From the NCBI RefSeq assembly GCF_017115045.1, contig NZ_JABXKK010000090.1, positions 181,534 through 245,533 on the forward strand: DNA of 64,000 bases, written 5' to 3'. How positions within the stretch are numbered: the stretch's first letter is position 1; the number at the start of each line of letters is the position of its first letter. The DNA comes from Nostoc sp. NMS8 (lineage in GTDB: Bacteria > Cyanobacteriota > Cyanobacteriia > Cyanobacteriales > Nostocaceae). Under the pieces are notes generated by a model. The model had not been told where the DNA came from and ran no database searches. It saw only the letters and a program-made list of their open reading frames with translations. Shown here piece after piece: positions 1-9,726 of the stretch. The position numbers and the translations under genes are program-made.

Positions 1-3000
1 GTAAGTGTTCTCCACTGCGGTTAATGGTAGTTAATGATTCACGCTGATTTGAGTTAAGGCTAGTGTCTCGCTCCATTAATTGGGAAAAACCCAGAATTGC
101 ATTCAAAGGGGTACGCAGTTCGTGACTCATGTTAGCGAGGAAAGCACTTTTGGCTCGGTTGGCAGTTTCCGCGGCTTCTTTGGCAATTCTCAGCGCTTCT
201 TCTGCCTGGTGTCTAGCTCGACCGATCGCAATTATTTCACCTACCAGTTTCAATAGATTAATATCTTCTTGGTTCCAGGTTTTTGAGTAGTGAATCATCG
301 CTGCACCAACAAATCCAACTACTTTGCCAGCATGAACCATTGGCACAGCGAGTATAGACTGAAACGACATACTTTCAAAAAGTATTCGCTCAGGTAAATG
401 CAGGGGTAAATCTTCCACACAAGAGATTTGTCGATGCCTACCACGGAGAATCGGCTCGTAGAAATAGGGGAAAACATCTACAGGCGAACCTCTGGCAATA
501 TCAATTAATGGTGCAACATCTTCGCCACACCATTCATGGATCAGGTTGAATTCACGTTGATCATGGGAGCATTCAAAGATGCAACTGTGTTCAGCATCAA
601 TAAATTGAGCGATCGCTTGCAGTGTAAAATTAATTGCTGTTGCTAAATCTTGGTCAATAAATTGCCGAGAAATGCTGCTGATTAAACTTTCGGCTTGAGT
701 ACGACGTTGCAGGGCTGCTTCTGCTTGTTTGCGATCGTTAATATCACGAGCTACACCGACAATCTGAAAATTACCTTGGGCATCTTGTGTGCGAACTGCG
801 TTACTAGTTAGCCAAACCCATCCTCGACTACGATGTTTAGCACGGTATTCAGTCCCCGAAATTCCCTCACCTGTTGCCAGAATACTTTGGGCGACTTCTT
901 GACATTTTGGCACATCATCGGGATGAGTAAATAATGCCAAGGAATTACCCTCTATTTCGCTGGGGGCATATCCGGTGGTATTCAAGATATTAGGAGAAAT
1001 ATAGTTGAATACCCCGTCAGGAGTGAGAACAAATAGCACATCGTTGACCTTTTCCACGATGGTGCGAAACTTTAACTCGCTTTGCTGTAAGGCGGCTTCC
1101 GCTTGTTTCCGTTCCAATTCGGCACCGGCACGGGCGGCAAAAATTTTCACAATCAGTTCCCGTCCCGGATCGGGCTTCATGGGTTTGATATCAATCACTG
1201 CTAGATGTCCAATGATTTCGCCGGATGAACTGGTGAGGGGAACGCCAAAAAAACTTTCGGCATTCATCTTCACTAAATCGGCATCTTCTGGGAAAGTAAT
1301 TTGTACTGCTTGAGGGTAGTGACACATTTTACCTTGCAAGGTGTATTCGCAAGGAGTACCCTGCAACTCATACTCCAAGTTATCGTTAATAGCCCCTGAA
1401 GACCAAAATGCCAAAGTGCGGACTCTCGTTTTTAACTCATCATCAAACTCAGTCACTAGAGCATATTGAACTTGTAATACTTCAGCAAGGTAACGAACGC
1501 AGGAATTGAAAAATTCATTGCCTGTTTTCGCTGCTGTACCCTCAACAATTAAGCGTAAAGCTTGCTCTTGCTGTTTGCGTTCTGTGGCATCAGTGCCGAC
1601 TGAAAGTATTTCGATCAAGTTTCCTTGGGCATCTAAAATGGGTTTATTAGCCCAGACTATCCAGACGCGATCGCCATTTTTACATAAATTTTCGTTTTCG
1701 TTAAATAGATAGTTTTCTGGGTGCTGACAAATATCAACCATTAATGTCTGCAAATCGCGCCCAGAAGTTTCGGTTTCTGGAACAATTGTGCCAATAACAT
1801 TACGTCCGATAATTTCATCTAAATCAAAACTAAAAAGCCTTTGACCGTAGTCATTTAAAAATATGATGTCACCATTGCCATCCCAACGCAAAATTATACA
1901 GTTTGCTGTTTGCACCAAATCGCGGTACTGGGCTTCGCTTTGGCGTAACGCTTCCTCGGTGCGTTTACGAGCCGTAATATCCCGCACTATTGCCAAAATG
2001 TGTCGCTTGCCATTGTAGATGCAAGTTGTTCCTTTGACTTCCACATTTATTAAAGTGCCATCTTTGCAGATATCAACTGCTTGCCCATAAAATTGCTCAC
2101 CAGCTCGTGTTTTTTCGACAAACTCCAGGAAGACGGAATGTGAGTCTGGATGAATATAAACAGATGGATGTAAACTCAGAAATTCTTCATAAGAGTAACC
2201 GTGCATTTGACAAGCCGCCGGATTAACTTCGGTGACTTTTTCAGTCTCTATTTCAGTAATAAATAGTCCATCATTAATTGCTTCAAAAATACTGCGGTAT
2301 TGTAATTCGCTTTGTCGCAGTGCTACTTCTGCCCTTTGGCGCTGGGTGATGTCGCGGAAACTCCACACTCTACCAATTATCTGTTCGCCGATGCGCTGAG
2401 GACAAGAGTAGCGCTCAAATACTCTGCCATCTTCTAGTTCTAACCAGTCGTAACTAACTAATTCTGGCTGTGAGTATAATTCTCGGACTCGTTGCAAAAA
2501 AACATCAGGATCTTTTAGCTGGTTTGCCAGATATCCTAGTCGCTGAGGATGATCTGGTTCTGTCAAAAGTTCTGGTGGAATTGACCACATTTCTAAGAAC
2601 TTTTGGTTATAACTAGTGATATTACTTGAGCTATCGACTACTAAGATACCGTCTTGAATCGATTCAAAGATCGCGCTTAATAAAGATAGAGAATTTTCTA
2701 AAGCTACTTGGGTTTGTTTGCGTTCGCTAAGATCCCGTCCTAAAACTACCAAAGCTTTGCGTTTACCATCTTGGTGAAATAGGGGAGCTTTAATCATATC
2801 TAAACTGCTCATTGTCCCATCAGGGCGAGAGATAGCCTCTTCTACCCGATGCACACATCCCAATTGCCAAGCTTGTTCATCTGTTTGATTGCAGTTGAGC
2901 AAAGCATCATGATAAAAATTGCTAAATTCTGCTAATTCTGAGTCTGTTTTACCTTGATAATCAACGCCTTGTAGCTCTAAAAATTCGAGGTTAGCCTGGT

Positions 3001-3502
3001 TTGACAGCAGCCATTTTCCCTCGCCGTCTTTTAAACAGATAATATCGGGTGTAGCGTTAATTAATGTCTGCAACCGCTCCTCAATCTCTTGCAAAGACTC
3101 TTGAGTTTGTTGAGTCAGCGTGATATCTCGAATTACTAGTATTGCACAGCGATCGCCAGTCAATTCAGTACAGCTACCGGAAATTTGTAGCGTTATTTGC
3201 TCATCTTGCTGCAACTGATAATTTGTTGTTTCATACTCTCCATTGAGAACCTGTATATCAGGATAACAGGGTAAAGCAACTGGTTGTCCTACTTGTGTGA
3301 GAGGTAGTAAGTCAGTTAACTTTACACCACAAACATTGCTGTGAGGTTGGTTTACCAGAGACTCAAAGCTAGAATTACACCATTGAATGAGTCGGTCTTC
3401 TCCTACCCAGACTACAGCATCAGCGATCGCACCCAGCGTTACTTCCATTTTGTTCACAATGGCTTGCAATTGCTTTACTTGCTCTAGCTGTTGTGTACTC
3501 AT
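1..3502 (-). CDS. Multi-PAS/GAF sensor histidine kinase, C-terminus beyond window
   Basis: The frame runs leftwards from ATG at 3502 to the window edge with no stop (1167 codons visible). Domains read from the translation, approximately: PAS at 20-140, 145-265, 275-395, 400-515 and 520-640; a GAF at about 647-800; a sixth PAS at 811-922; a second GAF at about 937-1090; then a short linker and a HisKA dimerisation box with motif SHELRTPLNAILGF. The predicted phospho-acceptor is His1127 (codon 122-124). PAS-flanking RDITxR linkers are clear. There is no membrane segment, so a soluble sensor is likely. The kinase ATPase domain and any receiver domain lie outside the window. The ligand or stimulus cannot be told from sequence; neither GAF shows an obvious bilin-binding cysteine motif. 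Confidence 0.9.
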   Translation of the reverse strand, partial: MSTQQLEQVKQLQAIVNKMEVTLGAIADAVVWVGEDRLIQWCNSSFESLVNQPHSNVCGVKLTDLLPLTQVGQPVALPCYPDIQVLNGEYETTNYQLQQDEQITLQISGSCTELTGDRCAILVIRDITLTQQTQESLQEIEERLQTLINATPDIICLKDGEGKWLLSNQANLEFLELQGVDYQGKTDSELAEFSNFYHDALLNCNQTDEQAWQLGCVHRVEEAISRPDGTMSSLDMIKAPLFHQDGKRKALVVLGRDLSERKQTQVALENSLSLLSAIFESIQDGILVVDSSSNITSYNQKFLEMWSIPPELLTEPDHPQRLGYLANQLKDPDVFLQRVRELYSQPELVSYDWLELEDGRVFERYSCPQRIGEQIIGRVWSFRDITQRQRAEVALRQSELQYRSIFEAINDGLFITEIETEKVTEVNPAACQMHGYSYEEFLSLHPSVYIHPDSHSVFLEFVEKTRAGEQFYGQAVDICKDGTLINVEVKGTTCIYNGKRHILAIVRDITARKRTEEALRQSEAQYRDLVQTANCIILRWDGNGDIIFLNDYGQRLFSFDLDEIIGRNVIGTIVPETETSGRDLQTLMVDICQHPENYLFNENENLCKNGDRVWIVWANKPILDAQGNLIEILSVGTDATERKQQEQALRLIVEGTAAKTGNEFFNSCVRYLAEVLQVQYALVTEFDDELKTRVRTLAFWSSGAINDNLEYELQGTPCEYTLQGKMCHYPQAVQITFPEDADLVKMNAESFFGVPLTSSSGEIIGHLAVIDIKPMKPDPGRELIVKIFAARAGAELERKQAEAALQQSELKFRTIVEKVNDVLFVLTPDGVFNYISPNILNTTGYAPSEIEGNSLALFTHPDDVPKCQEVAQSILATGEGISGTEYRAKHRSRGWVWLTSNAVRTQDAQGNFQIVGVARDINDRKQAEAALQRRTQAESLISSISRQFIDQDLATAINFTLQAIAQFIDAEHSCIFECSHDQREFNLIHEWCGEDVAPLIDIARGSPVDVFPYFYEPILRGRHRQISCVEDLPLHLPERILFESMSFQSILAVPMVHAGKVVGFVGAAMIHYSKTWNQEDINLLKLVGEIIAIGRARHQAEEALRIAKEAAETANRAKSAFLANMSHELRTPLNAILGFSQLMERDTSLNSNQRESLTTINRSGEHL

Positions 3503-3933
3503 CAACGACTCCTCTTAAATAATTCGTAATTATTATGAGCTAAATACTTTACAAATTAACAATTACGTGCTAATAACAGCACTAATAAATCTGTATAGTG
3601 ATTCTATCCTTAGTTGATCGCTGGAATGTTCGACTACAGCAAAACTACATACTCTCTTCAAAATTTTACAAAAATGCGTAGGTGTAGCTAGTAGTCTGTC
3701 AATAAATTAGGACTTATGCAAAACCACACGGTATAGGGGCAATTCATAAATTGCCCCTACCAGAAAATCACTCTTTTCGGCTATTGTTTGCCTAAGTCCT
3801 GTAAATAATTGGATAAATTACCTGTAGAGACGGCGATTTATCGCGTCTCTCTAACAGTCATAATTAATGGGACAGACCACTAGCGGTAGAGACAAGCGAT
3901 CGCGACAACAATATTACTGATAGAATATCCAAA
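3503..3933. other. Repeat-bearing spacer between kinase and pip
   Basis: No credible gene. It holds the divergent promoters of the flanking genes, a small palindrome-ended element (3709-3800) and a palindrome of the family AGAGACG..CGTCTCT at 3826-3850, variants of which recur near 60.5 kb and 62 kb. Confidence 0.6.
3709..3800. repeat. Small element with inverted ends (AGGACTTATGCA family)
   Basis: The ends AGGACTTATGCAAAA (3709-3723) and GTTTGCCTAAGTCCT (3786-3800) are imperfect inverted repeats. A second inverted repeat, TAGGGGCAATT..AATTGCCCCTA, sits inside at 3733-3758. The termini resemble those of the element at 15701-15806, so the two are probably degenerate copies of one MITE-like family. 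Confidence 0.55.
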
Positions 3934-4872
3934 ATGCGAGAACTTTACCCAGCGATCGAGCCTTACTTAGAAGGTAGCTTACAGGTTTCCGACCTTCATA
4001 CCATTCATTTTGAAGAGTCAGGAAACCCCCAAGGTCAACCCATCGTTTTGCTGCATGGGGGCCCTGGTGGTGGATGTCCAGCTTTTTATCGGCAATATTT
4101 CCACCCAGAAAAATGGCGGTTAGTGATGTTTGACCAGCGCGGTTGTGGTCAAAGTACACCCCATGCTGAATTACGAGAAAACACCACTTGGGATTTAGTC
4201 AGTGATATTGAAAAACTGCGCCAACATTTAGGTATAGAAAAGTGGGCGGTTTTTGGTGGTAGTTGGGGTAGCACTTTATCATTAGCCTACAGTCAAACCC
4301 ATCCTTCTCGCTGCACGGCATTAATTCTGCGTGGAATCTTCATGCTGAGGCAAAAAGAGTTGCGCTGGTTTTACCAAGAGGGTACTAGCTATATTTTTCC
4401 TGATGCTTGGGAAGAATATCTCAAACCAATTCCCATAGACGAACGTGACGATCTGATCGCAGGATATTACAAACGCTTAACCAGTCCAGATTTAGAAATT
4501 CAATTAACAGCAGCGCGTGCTTGGTCAATTTGGGAAGGCAGTACCAGTAGACTATTCTTAGACCCAGAACTGATGCAAAAGTTTGGCGAAAGTGAATTTG
4601 CTTCAGCTTTCGCACGGATTGAATGCCATTATTTTATGAATAAGGGATTTTTAGAAACAGAAGATCAATTACTCTTAAATGTAGACCGTATCCGCCATAT
4701 TCCGGCTGTAATTGTTCAGGGACGCTATGATATAGTCTGCCCAATGATCTCAGCTTGGGAATTACATAGCGCTTGGCCAGAAGCCGAATTTATAGTGGTT
4801 CCTGATGCCGGACATTCGATGAGTGAACCAGGAATTCGTAGTGCTTTGATTGAAGCAACAGATAATATTTAA
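3934..4872 (+). CDS. pip: Proline iminopeptidase (alpha/beta hydrolase, S33)
   Basis: 312 residues, normal length for the family. The enzyme releases N-terminal proline from peptides in the cytoplasm. Visible hallmarks are the oxyanion-hole motif HGGPGGG near residue 42, the FDQRGCGQS block, the nucleophile elbow GGSWGS near residue 105 (catalytic Ser), and a C-terminal DAGHS segment supplying the catalytic His. No signal peptide. The ATG at 3934 is taken as start because the family begins with this RELYPxIEPY segment. It stands alone; the downstream methyltransferase follows after 52 bp on the same strand and may be co-transcribed. Confidence 0.93.
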   Translation: MRELYPAIEPYLEGSLQVSDLHTIHFEESGNPQGQPIVLLHGGPGGGCPAFYRQYFHPEKWRLVMFDQRGCGQSTPHAELRENTTWDLVSDIEKLRQHLGIEKWAVFGGSWGSTLSLAYSQTHPSRCTALILRGIFMLRQKELRWFYQEGTSYIFPDAWEEYLKPIPIDERDDLIAGYYKRLTSPDLEIQLTAARAWSIWEGSTSRLFLDPELMQKFGESEFASAFARIECHYFMNKGFLETEDQLLLNVDRIRHIPAVIVQGRYDIVCPMISAWELHSAWPEAEFIVVPDAGHSMSEPGIRSALIEATDNI

Positions 4873-4924
4873 TTCAGTTTAACATAAAAACGAAGTTGGA
4901 CTCAAAAGTTGATAAAACTACCTT

Positions 4925-5740
4925 ATGCAAGACTATAAACAAGAAATAAATGCCAGAGGTTCTATAGATTTAGAACAGCGAAAAAATTGGTATTCTCCCG
5001 TTGCTGATATTTATTACAACGCCAGACCACAATATCCAAAGCAACTGATCGAGCGGTCTGTTGTTTTAGCCCAACTTGACTCAGATGCATCGATTCTTGA
5101 AGTCGGTTGTGGTCCAGGAAATGCCACGGTAGCTTTTGCTCAATTTGGTTTTTCAATGACGTGTATTGAGCCAAACCAGGATTTTTATCACTTGGCACAA
5201 CGCAACTGTGCAACCTATTCAAACGTTGCAATCCATAACACCTCATTTGAGGAGTGGGAACTGGAAGCAAAACAGTTCAATGCCGTTCTATCTGCTAATG
5301 CCTTTCACTGGATACCGTCAGAAATTCGGTATGCCAAGGCAGCGACGGCATTACACGAGAACGAGTTTCTCATCCTGCTATGGAATCTGAGACCTGAACT
5401 GAAATACGAAGTTTACCAAGCCATCTTTGAAGTATATCAAGCCTATGCTCCCTCACTTGTCCGGTATGAAGGTGCAGAAACTCAAGCGGAAATTTTGAGA
5501 GGGTTTGAAGAAGACATTCTAGACTCTGGTTACTTTAAGGAGTTGGTGACTGAGCAAATTGCGTGTGAGGTGACATACAGCATCGATGACTACCTTAAGC
5601 TATTAAGTACCATGAGCAGACTGGAGCCAAAGGCGAAGGAGTTGCTATTTGCAGGATTGCGGGAAAACCTGAGGAACTTTGGAGACAGTGTAAATCTCTC
5701 GTTTCTTTCTGCTGTTCACGTTGCCCGAAAAGATGGATAA
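4925..5740 (+). CDS. Class I SAM-dependent methyltransferase
   Basis: 271 residues with a Rossmann-type SAM-binding core: motif I LEVGCGPGNATVAFA near residue 60, an acidic residue after the second strand (CIEPN) and a post-motif NAFHWI segment typical of small-molecule methyltransferases (Methyltransf_11/25 type). Soluble, no membrane segment. The substrate cannot be predicted. It lies 52 bp downstream of pip on the same strand; nothing shows a functional link. Confidence 0.85.
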   Translation: MQDYKQEINARGSIDLEQRKNWYSPVADIYYNARPQYPKQLIERSVVLAQLDSDASILEVGCGPGNATVAFAQFGFSMTCIEPNQDFYHLAQRNCATYSNVAIHNTSFEEWELEAKQFNAVLSANAFHWIPSEIRYAKAATALHENEFLILLWNLRPELKYEVYQAIFEVYQAYAPSLVRYEGAETQAEILRGFEEDILDSGYFKELVTEQIACEVTYSIDDYLKLLSTMSRLEPKAKELLFAGLRENLRNFGDSVNLSFLSAVHVARKDG

Positions 5741-5868
5741 GCTGTTGAATTCGTTATGTAATGATGCAGCAGAACAAGTGATTGGAGCGGACGTATATAA
5801 CCCTTGTGAAATTGGAAACTTATACTGTATATAAGCATCAGTGTAAGTAGTTCACTACAAAAAAAGAT

Positions 5869-6510
5869 ATGCGAATTCTAATTGTCCAAAGCAGTATGTT
5901 GTTACTCCTAACTGCGTTGACAACTGGCTGTGTCGGTTCTTCCTCTGTTACAAAACAGCCGCAAGCCTTGCCAGCAAGCACCGAACAACCAACAAAAGAA
6001 GCTGTGTTGTCTTCAACACCTACACAGACTGCAAAACCTATAGAGCATTCCACCCCTGAAGCCACTATTGCCACAAATCCGACGCGCTGTGAAACTAGTC
6101 AATTGTCAGTGCGCCGAGTCTCCGAAGATGCTGGCGTTGGGAATGTTGCACTCACCTACGCCTTCACCAATAACGGCTCATCTCCTTGCACCCTCAACGG
6201 TTATCCAGGATTGGCACTACTGGATGTAAAAGATCAACCCTTACAGGGAATTAAAGTTATTCGCTCGAAGGGTACTTACTTTTCGAGTAAGCAACCTCGA
6301 CAACAAGTAACTCTAGCTCCTGGAAAACAAGCCTCATTTCAGATAGCATATAACCATGTTAGTTCCCCACAGGAACGCTGCCCAATATCTAGTAAAATCG
6401 AAATCACGCCTCCGAATACCTCCCAAAACCTTACCCTTGCAGAAGAAATCAAGCCTTGTACAGGCAAAGTTAGAGTGACTCCAGTACGTTCTGTTGCCAC
6501 TCAACCCTAA
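5869..6510 (+). CDS. DUF4232-type lipoprotein
   Basis: 213 residues. The N-terminus is a lipoprotein signal: a hydrophobic run followed by a lipobox LTTGC, so Cys20 or nearby would be lipidated and the protein anchored in the envelope. A Ser/Thr/Pro-rich spacer follows (about residues 25-70). The C-terminal half has the DUF4232 pattern: C at the start, a GVGNVALTYAFTNNGSSPCTLNGYPGLALLD segment in which two cysteines probably pair, and a closing beta-rich part with CPISSK and KPCTGKV. DUF4232 proteins are exported beta-sandwich proteins of unknown function, better known from actinobacteria. Confidence 0.8.
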   Translation: MRILIVQSSMLLLLTALTTGCVGSSSVTKQPQALPASTEQPTKEAVLSSTPTQTAKPIEHSTPEATIATNPTRCETSQLSVRRVSEDAGVGNVALTYAFTNNGSSPCTLNGYPGLALLDVKDQPLQGIKVIRSKGTYFSSKQPRQQVTLAPGKQASFQIAYNHVSSPQERCPISSKIEITPPNTSQNLTLAEEIKPCTGKVRVTPVRSVATQP

Positions 6511-6611
6511 TAAATTTCTGTAATTTACTCAAATACCCAGAAAAAGCATAAATTTAATCAAAGCCTCTGATAAGTTCACTATTGTACTAATCACAAAGGT
6601 TAAAAAATTCT

Positions 6612-7403
6612 ATGGAAGGAATTGATGTTGCCGATCAAGACGGCAGAGTAGATTGGACAGCAGTAAAAAACTCTGGTAAAACTTTTGCCTTTGTCAAAGC
6701 TACAGAAGGAGCTAGCATAAAAGACTCTGCTTTTGCTCATCACTGGCAGACCACGAAAGCTGCTGGTATTATTCGGGGTGCTTATCATTTCTTTCATCCC
6801 CATACATCTGACCCAGTTCAGCAAGCGAAGGAATTCTTAAAAACATTGGGCAAATTAGAATCAGGAGACTTACCACCAGTTCTGGATGTAGAGATAACTG
6901 ATAAAGTAAGTAGCCAAGCAGTAATTAGTGCAGCAAAGCTGTGGTTAGCAGAGGTAGAAAAAGCCCTTTTACAACAAACAAAAAAACCAATCAAACCAAT
7001 TATTTATACCTTCCCTAGTTTCTGGTCAGAAATAGGTAATCCATCAGATTTTGCTAGTTATCCGTTATGGATTGCCCACTACGGAGTCAAAAACCCAAGT
7101 ATTCCTAGTGCTTGGCAGGGGCAATACTTAATTCATCAATATGAAGGTGATATATCTGGTGTAACTGGTGTTAGTGGTCGAGCCGATTTGAATAGATTTA
7201 ATGGATTGCAGCTAGGAGATTCTGGGCTAAGAGTAAAACAATTACAACAGCAATTAAAAGATATTGGATTATATACTGATGCCATTGATGGCCATTTTTC
7301 TGAGTCAGTTAAAAATGCAGTTGTTAGTTTTCAAACATCTAAGAAATTACAGGCTGATGGAATTGTTGGTATAAAAACTTGGGTAAGTTTATTATGGATT
7401 TAA
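6612..7403 (+). CDS. GH25 lysozyme with peptidoglycan-binding domain
   Basis: 263 residues. The N-terminal about 185 residues form a glycoside hydrolase 25 (Chalaropsis-type muramidase) domain: GIDVADQDG..VDW at the start, FVKATEG, GAYHFFHP, and the catalytic acid motif PVLDVE. The last about 65 residues are a PG_binding_1 domain (LQLGDSGLRVKQLQQQL..IDGHFS..AVVSFQ..DGIVG). It should cut the MurNAc-GlcNAc backbone of peptidoglycan. No signal peptide is visible; translation starts directly at the catalytic domain, so export would need another route or the enzyme acts on lysis. The ATG at 6612 follows a gap of 101 bp after the lipoprotein gene. Confidence 0.9.
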   Translation: MEGIDVADQDGRVDWTAVKNSGKTFAFVKATEGASIKDSAFAHHWQTTKAAGIIRGAYHFFHPHTSDPVQQAKEFLKTLGKLESGDLPPVLDVEITDKVSSQAVISAAKLWLAEVEKALLQQTKKPIKPIIYTFPSFWSEIGNPSDFASYPLWIAHYGVKNPSIPSAWQGQYLIHQYEGDISGVTGVSGRADLNRFNGLQLGDSGLRVKQLQQQLKDIGLYTDAIDGHFSESVKNAVVSFQTSKKLQADGIVGIKTWVSLLWI

Positions 7404-7718
7404 AACTGATTTACACTCAATAAATAGACGCATATTCACTATCAAATGAGTGCATCCTACTGGCGTGTCAAGGCTAAAATGTTGCTCCTGGCGGCAGAGC
7501 CTTTAGGATGGCATTCCTAGCTGTAGGGTGTGTTATGCCGTAGGCTAACGCACCTGAGATTGTTGACTATATTGGGAGCGGGTTTTAGCCTTTGTCTTAG
7601 TAGTTCATTTGTCCATGTTGAAAGGGCTGTGCCATAGCCCCATAATTCTCAATGAAAAAGCTTTTTTTGTTAGCTTGAATGTACAAATCAGGTATCTTAA
7701 TTAAAATAATTTCAACTA
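7404..7718. other. Intergenic, repeat remnants only
   Basis: No gene seen. It contains pieces of interspersed cyanobacterial repeats (around 7490-7560, e.g. a TGCCGTAGGCTAACGCACC segment). The flanking genes converge here, so it also contains their 3' ends. Confidence 0.5.
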
Positions 7719-8114
7719 CTAATTCTTCAATTGAGTTGAAGATAGCTCATCAACAACATCAAACCATATAGGAGATTTATCGTCAGGGGAACCGTTGTAG
7801 TTGGCAGTCATTTCTTCTCCTACTTCGATATCTCGGTAGGCAATATACTCTACTTCTCGTTCAGCAAATTTTTTCACATAATAAGTATTGGGATAGTAAG
7901 AATGATTAATCAGGGACACTAAACCAAAGGCGAAGGCTGCTGCTTTATCTTCCCAATCGTAGTAATAGTTACCCAAAATTGTTTGATCGAGCAATTTAAC
8001 CTCTTCTGAGGGTATAACAAGTACTGGCGCTCTTTCAATGAGTTCTCCTTTTAAAAAGCGCTTCTGTGCGAAGACACCTCGACCTTTGATGTTTGTATTA
8101 GCAACAATTAACAT
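7719..8114 (-). CDS. Small SET-domain protein (protein lysine methyltransferase family)
   Basis: 131 residues comprising just a compact SET domain: N-terminal GRGVFAQKRFLKGELIE, the central LINHSYYPNTYY matching the SET NHSxxPN motif, and GEEMTANY matching the catalytic GEELxxxY motif. These residues in SET proteins form the pseudoknot that binds SAM and the target lysine. No pre-SET or post-SET cysteine cluster. Bacterial stand-alone SET proteins of this size are common in cyanobacteria but their substrates are mostly unknown. ATG at 8114 is preceded by an AGGAGA-like sequence (reverse complement of TCTCCT at 8132 is absent, so the ribosome site is weak). Confidence 0.85.
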   Translation of the reverse strand: MLIVANTNIKGRGVFAQKRFLKGELIERAPVLVIPSEEVKLLDQTILGNYYYDWEDKAAAFAFGLVSLINHSYYPNTYYVKKFAEREVEYIAYRDIEVGEEMTANYNGSPDDKSPIWFDVVDELSSTQLKN

Positions 8115-8226
8115 TCCAACTAATCTCCTAAGATTATTTAGTTTATTACTTTGCCATAATCTAAAAGAATCATTTCAACTGTCCCTTTTAGATCATGGCG
8201 ATCAACTCATATACAAATATATAGTG

Positions 8227-9387
8227 TTATCCCTGCTCTACTGGATCTATATATGTGTACTTCTTACCTGCCCAATTTTGCACTGTAGCTGTGCCTTTCT
8301 CATAAGCAAGTAGAGTCTCGGCTTGAATGGGGACTTTGCCACCACCACCAGGAGCATCAATTACATAGGTTGGTACAGCGTACCCAGTAGTATGACCGCG
8401 CAATTGAGAAATTAAATCCAGTCCGGTTTGAACACTTGTTCGCAGATGTGCAGTGCCAACAACTGGGTCGCATTGGTAAAGATAATAGGGACGCACACGC
8501 AGCTTGAGAAGACCGTGAAATAGATTTTTGAGGGCTTTTTCAGAATCATTCACACCTTTTAACAGCACGGTTTGACTGCCTAGAGGAATGCCACCATCAG
8601 CGAGGCGATCGCAAGCTTGTGCCACTTCTGGGGTAAGTTCCCGCACATGACAAAAATGCAAAGACAGCCACACACGATGTTTCCGAAGCAAGGCAACCAG
8701 TTCTGGTGTAATTCGCTGCGGCAAAAAACTCGGCACACGAGAACCAATTCTGATAAATTCAATGTGCTTAATAGCACGCAGTCGCCCAAGCAAATTGTCT
8801 AAAGGTTCATCAGACATCAACAAAGGATCGCCACCAGAAATTAGCACATCACGGATTTCGGTGTGTTCTTCTAAGTAAGTGGCGATCGCATCCAAGCGCC
8901 GCGTTACTGGGTACATCTCACCTTGGCTCACCAAACGAGAGCGGGTGCAGTAACGACAATAAGCAGCGCATGTATCTAAGGCAAGGAGCAACACGCGATC
9001 GGGGTAACGGTGTACAAGTCCTGGTACTGGGGTGTCGTTGTCTTCACCGCATGGATCTACCATGTCTGCTGTACTGACGATTAGTTCTTCTTGCCGTGGT
9101 ATCACTTGTAACCGTAGTGGGCACAGGGGATCTTCTGGATCGAGTAGTGATGCAAAGTATGGTGTTACGGCGACAGCAAACTTTTCTGGTGCGATTAAAA
9201 GTCCCTGTTCTTCGGTAGCACTCAGCTTTAGTAACCGCTGAAAGTGTTCCAGCTTAGTCAACCGATGCCGCATTTGCCAACGCCAATCGTTCCAGCGTTC
9301 CTGGTTGTAAGTCTCTCCCAAAATCTGACAAATTTCTGCACACCGAACATCGCTCACTAGAGGATCTAGAGTAGTCTTTTTGATCAT
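8227..9387 (-). CDS. KamA-family radical SAM lysine 2,3-aminomutase-like protein
   Basis: About 386 residues from ATG at 9387 (an in-frame GTG at 9423 is possible). The radical SAM cluster motif CAAYCRYCTRSR gives the three cysteines for the 4Fe-4S cluster. The PGGGGK motif near the C-terminus carries the lysine that binds pyridoxal phosphate in lysine 2,3-aminomutase. The ISGGDPL segment is also typical. The reaction would move the alpha-amino group of lysine to the beta carbon. KamA relatives either make beta-lysine for osmolytes or modify elongation factor P (EpmB); no epmA or efp is adjacent, so the role is open. Confidence 0.88.
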   Translation of the reverse strand: MIKKTTLDPLVSDVRCAEICQILGETYNQERWNDWRWQMRHRLTKLEHFQRLLKLSATEEQGLLIAPEKFAVAVTPYFASLLDPEDPLCPLRLQVIPRQEELIVSTADMVDPCGEDNDTPVPGLVHRYPDRVLLLALDTCAAYCRYCTRSRLVSQGEMYPVTRRLDAIATYLEEHTEIRDVLISGGDPLLMSDEPLDNLLGRLRAIKHIEFIRIGSRVPSFLPQRITPELVALLRKHRVWLSLHFCHVRELTPEVAQACDRLADGGIPLGSQTVLLKGVNDSEKALKNLFHGLLKLRVRPYYLYQCDPVVGTAHLRTSVQTGLDLISQLRGHTTGYAVPTYVIDAPGGGGKVPIQAETLLAYEKGTATVQNWAGKKYTYIDPVEQG

Positions 9388-9726
9388 GATTAGAACTAAA
9401 GCTGAGAATAATAAACCAATCACAGCCTAGTTTGTTTAGCTACATTAGTCGATAGAAGAGAAAAATATTGACAAATGTTACCCTTATCTAAATCAATAGA
9501 GAAAAAGCCCTTAAGGAGAATTCACACTGAATTTATAGGGATGAATAACCATGATTGAGTTCATAAAGTTTACTCGCAGTTAATACCGTTTCACTTTAAT
9601 AATGATACAAATACATTGGTAGAGGTACAGCAATTGGTATAAGTCCCAAAGTTACAGGCTTTGTGTAACTAAGAAATAAGAATTAAATAACATACAATTT
9701 ATGTCCCTGGTTTACCTCACCCTCAG

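Noticed and set aside
4421..5390. Frames opposite pip and the methyltransferase
   Set aside because: They are shadows of genes with clear catalytic motifs.
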